From positions 1-17,105 of the forward strand of contig JAQEDJ010000049.1 of the NCBI GenBank assembly GCA_027669525.1: a DNA stretch of 17,105 bases. Direction: 5' to 3'. The translations under genes and the position numbers were made by a program. Each line of letters begins with the position of its first letter. Positions within the stretch are counted from its first letter, which is position 1. Below, in pieces: positions 7,363 through 17,105 of this stretch. Below the pieces are notes generated by a model that saw only the letters and a list, made by a program, of their open reading frames with translations, made no database searches and was not told the origin of the DNA. The stretch comes from Coriobacteriaceae bacterium AM48-5 (GTDB lineage Bacteria; Actinomycetota; Coriobacteriia; Coriobacteriales; Coriobacteriaceae).

Positions 7363-7398
7363 AAAACCTACCAAAATAAACCTGTCCCTTTTTTGGCA
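7363..7398 (-). repeat. Dispersed repeat, copy 2 (inverted relative to 5416..5450)
   Basis: This is the reverse complement of copy 1 with one substitution and one extra base in the A/T run. It lies just upstream of the ECF-type promoter. Sequence beyond the 36 bp does not match on either side, so the boundaries are sharp. The two copies are about 1.95 kb apart and enclose exactly the sigma/anti-sigma operon plus the 121-bp element. Confidence 0.8.
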
Positions 7399-7439
7399 AG
7401 GGATCAACGGAACGCAACAGGTTGAGCATACGCAAGCGA

Positions 7440-7539
7440 GCGGCCCCCAGAGCGTACAAGGTGGCATGAAAAAGGCAGGGCATTGACCTTTTGGTCATGC
7501 CCTGCCTTTTGAATGACAGATTGTAGCTCTGGGGGCCGC
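7440..7539. repeat. Inverted repeat nested around the rpoC terminator
   Basis: GCGGCCCCCAGAGC (7440..7453) and GCTCTGGGGGCCGC (7526..7539) are perfect 14-bp reverse complements. The pairing extends about five more bases inward with a one-base bulge. Between them is the strong rpoC terminator hairpin. The whole could form a long stem-loop of about 100 nt. Confidence 0.75.
7469..7510 (-). terminator. Strong, probably bidirectional terminator downstream of rpoC
   Basis: The stem AAGGCAGGGCAT plus GACC pairs with GGTC plus ATGCCCTGCCTT around a TTTT loop, with one bulged base. A TTTTT tract follows on the minus strand and a TTTT tract on the plus strand. It ends the rpoBC transcript about 75-115 nt past the rpoC stop and would insulate the sigma operon's promoter from read-through. 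Confidence 0.85.
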
Positions 7540-7555
7540 GCAGCGACGGAGGTCG

Positions 7556-7577
7556 CCGCCGTTCGTTAGAACGGCGG
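7556..7577. other. GC-rich hairpin directly after the rpoC stop codon
   Basis: CCGCCGTTC (7556..7564) pairs perfectly with GAACGGCGG (7569..7577) around GTTA. It has no T tract, so it may stabilise the 3' end of the rpoC mRNA or assist the terminator farther down. The 311-bp gap from 7273 to 7583 holds only this hairpin, the terminator and its nested repeat, the 36-bp repeat and the ECF promoter. Confidence 0.55.
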
Positions 7578-7583
7578 AACTAG

Positions 7584-12057
<4,474 letters not shown>

Positions 12058-12062
12058 AGTCA

Positions 12063-15551
<3,489 letters not shown>

Positions 15552-15587
15552 CAGGTTTTTCCTCCTTCACGGAAATGCTCGGTGGGT

Positions 15588-15608
15588 TGGCGAGGCATAG
15601 CTTCGCCA
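15588..15608 (-). other. Hairpin in the rpoB mRNA leader
   Basis: TGGCGAGG (15588..15595) pairs with CTTCGCCA (15601..15608) around CATAG, with one G-T pair. It lies between the proposed rpoB promoter and the Shine-Dalgarno. It could influence translation or stability of the rpoBC mRNA; no regulatory family is recognised. Confidence 0.45.
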
Positions 15609-15624
15609 GTTATCGCAACCTAAT

Positions 15625-15652
15625 AGTTTATCAGGTACCGACCGTTGGGCAA
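15625..15652 (-). promoter_or_regulatory. Candidate rpoBC promoter
   Basis: On the minus strand TTGCCC (complement of 15647..15652) and TAAACT (complement of 15625..15630) are 16 bp apart, about 75 bp before the rpoB start. It is of moderate quality, but the galU terminator just upstream means rpoBC needs its own promoter in this gap. Confidence 0.5.
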
Positions 15653-15729
15653 GAAAAGCCTTGACGCGATTGAGTTTTTGGAGTAGCAAAGTTTTTCGAC
15701 AGAAAACACGCAGGTAGATGTATGTGTAT

Positions 15730-15762
15730 CGAACATCTGTTCATATATTTTCTGTGAACAGA
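15730..15762. promoter_or_regulatory. GAACA/TGTTC inverted repeats, LexA-box-like
   Basis: CGAACATCTGTTCA (15730..15743) matches the CGAAC-N4-GTTCG form of Gram-positive LexA boxes at all but the last base. TCTGTTCA (15736..15743) also forms a perfect 8-bp inverted repeat with TGAACAGA (15755..15762). It lies between the galU terminator and the proposed rpoB promoter, about 80 bp upstream of its -35. Confidence 0.4.
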
Positions 15763-15785
15763 GAGCCAGCAATCGCAGCTCTTAT

Positions 15786-15818
15786 AAAAAACGGGCGCGA
15801 ACCGAGGTCCACGCCCGT
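15786..15818 (-). terminator. Rho-independent terminator of galU
   Basis: On the minus strand ACGGGCG pairs perfectly with CGCCCGT (15812..15818 with 15791..15797), followed by TTTTTT. It begins about 20 nt after the galU stop and separates galU transcription from rpoB. Confidence 0.88.
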
Positions 15819-15838
15819 AAATGTCGGTGCCCGATGGC

Positions 15839-16747
15839 TTACTTGCGCATCAATCCGCCGCGCTCGTCGATGGCGTCCCAGAAGGCATCGGCAAAGCGGG
15901 GGTCGTTTGCAGCCATGAGGGCGTTAGTGGCCATCCAACCAGAGGGAGTGCCGGTGTCGTAGCCCGACAGCGGGTCGATGACGACGGCGTACATGGCCTC
16001 GCGGTCGAGCGAACGGGCCATGGCGTCGGTGAGCTGGATCTCGCCGCCCTTGCCGGCCTGCTGATCTGCCAGCAAGTCCATGACCAGCGGGCTCAGCAGG
16101 TAGCGACCGACGATGTACAGGTTGGACGGAGCCGCCTCGGGAGCGGGCTTCTCGACCAGACCGCCGATGCGCCAGACAGCGCCCGGCTCGGCATCGGCAA
16201 CGTTCTCGGCGCCCTCGAGCGAACCGACGCGCTCGCCGGCGATAACGCCGTAGCGGCTGACTTCCTCGGGCGAGCAAGCAGCGACGGCGATAACCGAAGC
16301 GCCACCGTGCTCCTTGGAAACGGCGAGCATCTTGTCGCAGATATCGCGGTTAGGCACAACGTAGTCGCCCAGAAGAACCAGGAAGTTCTCCCCTGCCACG
16401 GCGTCGGCAGCAGAGCGAATAGCATGGCCGAGGCCCTTGGGCTCGTACTGATAACGGAAGTCGACCGGCATACCGCCAGCGTGGGCGACAGCATCGGCAT
16501 AGGCGTTCTTGCCGCGCTCGCGCAGCAGGTTCTCGAGCGAGCGATCAGGCTGGAAGTAGTTCAGTAGCTCGGGCTTACCGGGAGAAGTAACGATGATGGC
16601 ATCGTCGACCTCCTCGGGCTCGAGCGCCTCCTCGACGACGTACTGAATGACGGGCTTGTCGAGCACCGGCAGCATCTCTTTGGGCGTGCACTTGGTGCCA
16701 GGCAGAAAACGCGTGCCAAGACCGGCGGCGGGGATGATTGCCTTCAT
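15839..16747 (-). CDS. galU: UTP--glucose-1-phosphate uridylyltransferase
   Basis: A 302-residue GalU that makes UDP-glucose from UTP and glucose-1-phosphate, feeding cell-wall, glycolipid and capsule sugars and galactose metabolism. The nucleotide-binding signature MKAIIPAAGLGTRFLPGTK, followed by CTPKEMLPVLDKP, begins the protein. YEPKGLGHAIRSA, FLVLLGDYVV, GLVEKP, GGEIQLTDAM and DTGTPSGWM follow in family order. The open frame extends upstream to 16936, but the ATG at 16747 starts exactly at the conserved MKAIIPAAG and has AAAGGA 12 bases upstream, so the extra 63 residues are rejected. The gene is monocistronic, with its own promoter and terminator, and lies directly upstream of rpoB. No frame break is seen. 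Confidence 0.95.
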   Translation of the reverse strand: MKAIIPAAGLGTRFLPGTKCTPKEMLPVLDKPVIQYVVEEALEPEEVDDAIIVTSPGKPELLNYFQPDRSLENLLRERGKNAYADAVAHAGGMPVDFRYQYEPKGLGHAIRSAADAVAGENFLVLLGDYVVPNRDICDKMLAVSKEHGGASVIAVAACSPEEVSRYGVIAGERVGSLEGAENVADAEPGAVWRIGGLVEKPAPEAAPSNLYIVGRYLLSPLVMDLLADQQAGKGGEIQLTDAMARSLDREAMYAVVIDPLSGYDTGTPSGWMATNALMAANDPRFADAFWDAIDERGGLMRK

Positions 16748-16843
16748 GTTATTCAAAGATCCTTTCGCAGGCGCAAAAGCGCCCCATGCGTGCGGCACAC
16801 AGCCGCAGACCAAATTGCGATACCCAAGCATCTTACCGCTGGA

Positions 16844-16871
16844 ACTATATGTCGCTACAAGGCAGAGACAA
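16844..16871 (-). promoter_or_regulatory. Candidate galU promoter
   Basis: On the minus strand TTGTCT (complement of 16866..16871) and TATAGT (complement of 16844..16849) are 16 bp apart, about 97 bp before the galU ATG. The -10 is strong and the -35 is moderate. Confidence 0.5.
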
Positions 16872-17003
16872 TTCTTCAGCAGGTCAACGCAAATTATGCT
16901 CGAATGGTGCAATTTTATTGCCCAACGGCAGGGCACCCGATACGACGCAAATCACAGAACATGGCAGTTTGAGCAACCGATGCCGAGGGACCGAAAAAAT
17001 CAG

Positions 17004-17026
17004 AACCACCCTTAAAAAGGGTGGTT
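17004..17026. terminator. Perfect 10-bp stem terminator, possibly bidirectional
   Basis: AACCACCCTT (17004..17013) pairs perfectly with AAGGGTGGTT (17017..17026) around AAA. On the minus strand the stem is followed by CTGATTTTTTC. On the plus strand it is followed by TGCTCTT. It probably ends a gene beyond the right edge on the minus strand. Confidence 0.65.
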
Positions 17027-17052
17027 TGCTCTTAGGGTATAACCCACGGGCC

Positions 17053-17082
17053 CCGGGCTCGCGTCTAAAGGCGCGGGCCCGG
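17053..17082. repeat. GC-rich hairpin at the window edge
   Basis: CCGGGCTCGCG (17053..17063) pairs with CGCGGGCCCGG (17072..17082) with one mismatch around TCTAAAGG. It has no T tract. It stands about 26 bp from the preceding terminator and may be part of a REP-like cluster cut by the edge. Confidence 0.5.
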
Positions 17083-17105
17083 ACTTCGTCCAGGCCTAGT
17101 GCATC

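Larger units (their letters stand above)
16748..17105. other. Non-coding region upstream of galU
   Basis: This 358-bp stretch to the window edge holds the galU Shine-Dalgarno and candidate promoter on the left, and two hairpins on the right. Between about 16872 and 17003 I see no gene, tRNA or repeat. Open frames on the plus strand here overlap galU or its leader and have no recognisable family. Confidence 0.6.

Noticed and set aside
16748..16936. 63-residue N-terminal extension of GalU
   Set aside because: Family members start at MKAIIPAAG. The extension covers the Shine-Dalgarno and the candidate promoter.

Overview
The window looks like a chromosomal housekeeping segment from a high-G+C actinobacterium, most likely class Coriobacteriia and close to Collinsella. 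This rests on the actinobacterial rpoBC-str gene order, the overall G+C richness and the character of the RpoB, RpoC, S12 and EF-G sequences. No 16S gene is present, so the taxonomy is an inference.

Layout from left to right: the 5' part of fabH (1..567, -) is divergent from a class I biotin-protein ligase gene, birA (744..1520, +). The two share an intergenic region with a 19-bp near-identical direct repeat. Convergent with birA lies a str-type operon on the minus strand, in transcription order rpsL, rpsG, fusA, rpsJ. It runs from a clear promoter near 5138..5166 to a terminator at 1576..1612. tuf is missing between fusA and rpsJ, and the rest of the S10 operon does not follow rpsJ. Upstream of the str promoter is a repeat-rich block (5250..5641), then a two-gene ECF sigma factor/membrane anti-sigma cassette (5727..7272, -) with its own ECF-type promoter and terminator. 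Near-identical 36-bp sequences in inverted orientation bracket the cassette. Beyond it lie rpoC and rpoB (7584..15551, -), then galU (15839..16747, -). All genes except birA read leftward.

The window joins core transcription (RpoB, RpoC), core translation (S12, S7, EF-G, S10), fatty-acid initiation and biotinylation (FabH, BirA), nucleotide-sugar supply (GalU) and an envelope-type sigma/anti-sigma switch.

Two features of the RNA polymerase stand out. RpoC carries a C-terminal extension of about 220 residues containing a segment that aligns without gaps to the alpha-subunit C-terminal domain (alpha-CTD) and keeps several DNA-contact positions. RpoB has its normally near-invariant fork-loop-2 segment replaced by an unrelated, eight-residue-longer sequence, beside an otherwise ordinary rifampicin region. 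The trigger-loop tip of RpoC is also unusual.

The sequence contains at least nine apparent single-base deletions (two in fusA, one in rpsL, two in rpoC, four in rpoB), mostly in short G or C runs. Because these genes are essential and resume perfectly in the next frame, I read the deletions as sequencing or assembly errors. The coordinates given for these genes span the whole interrupted gene.
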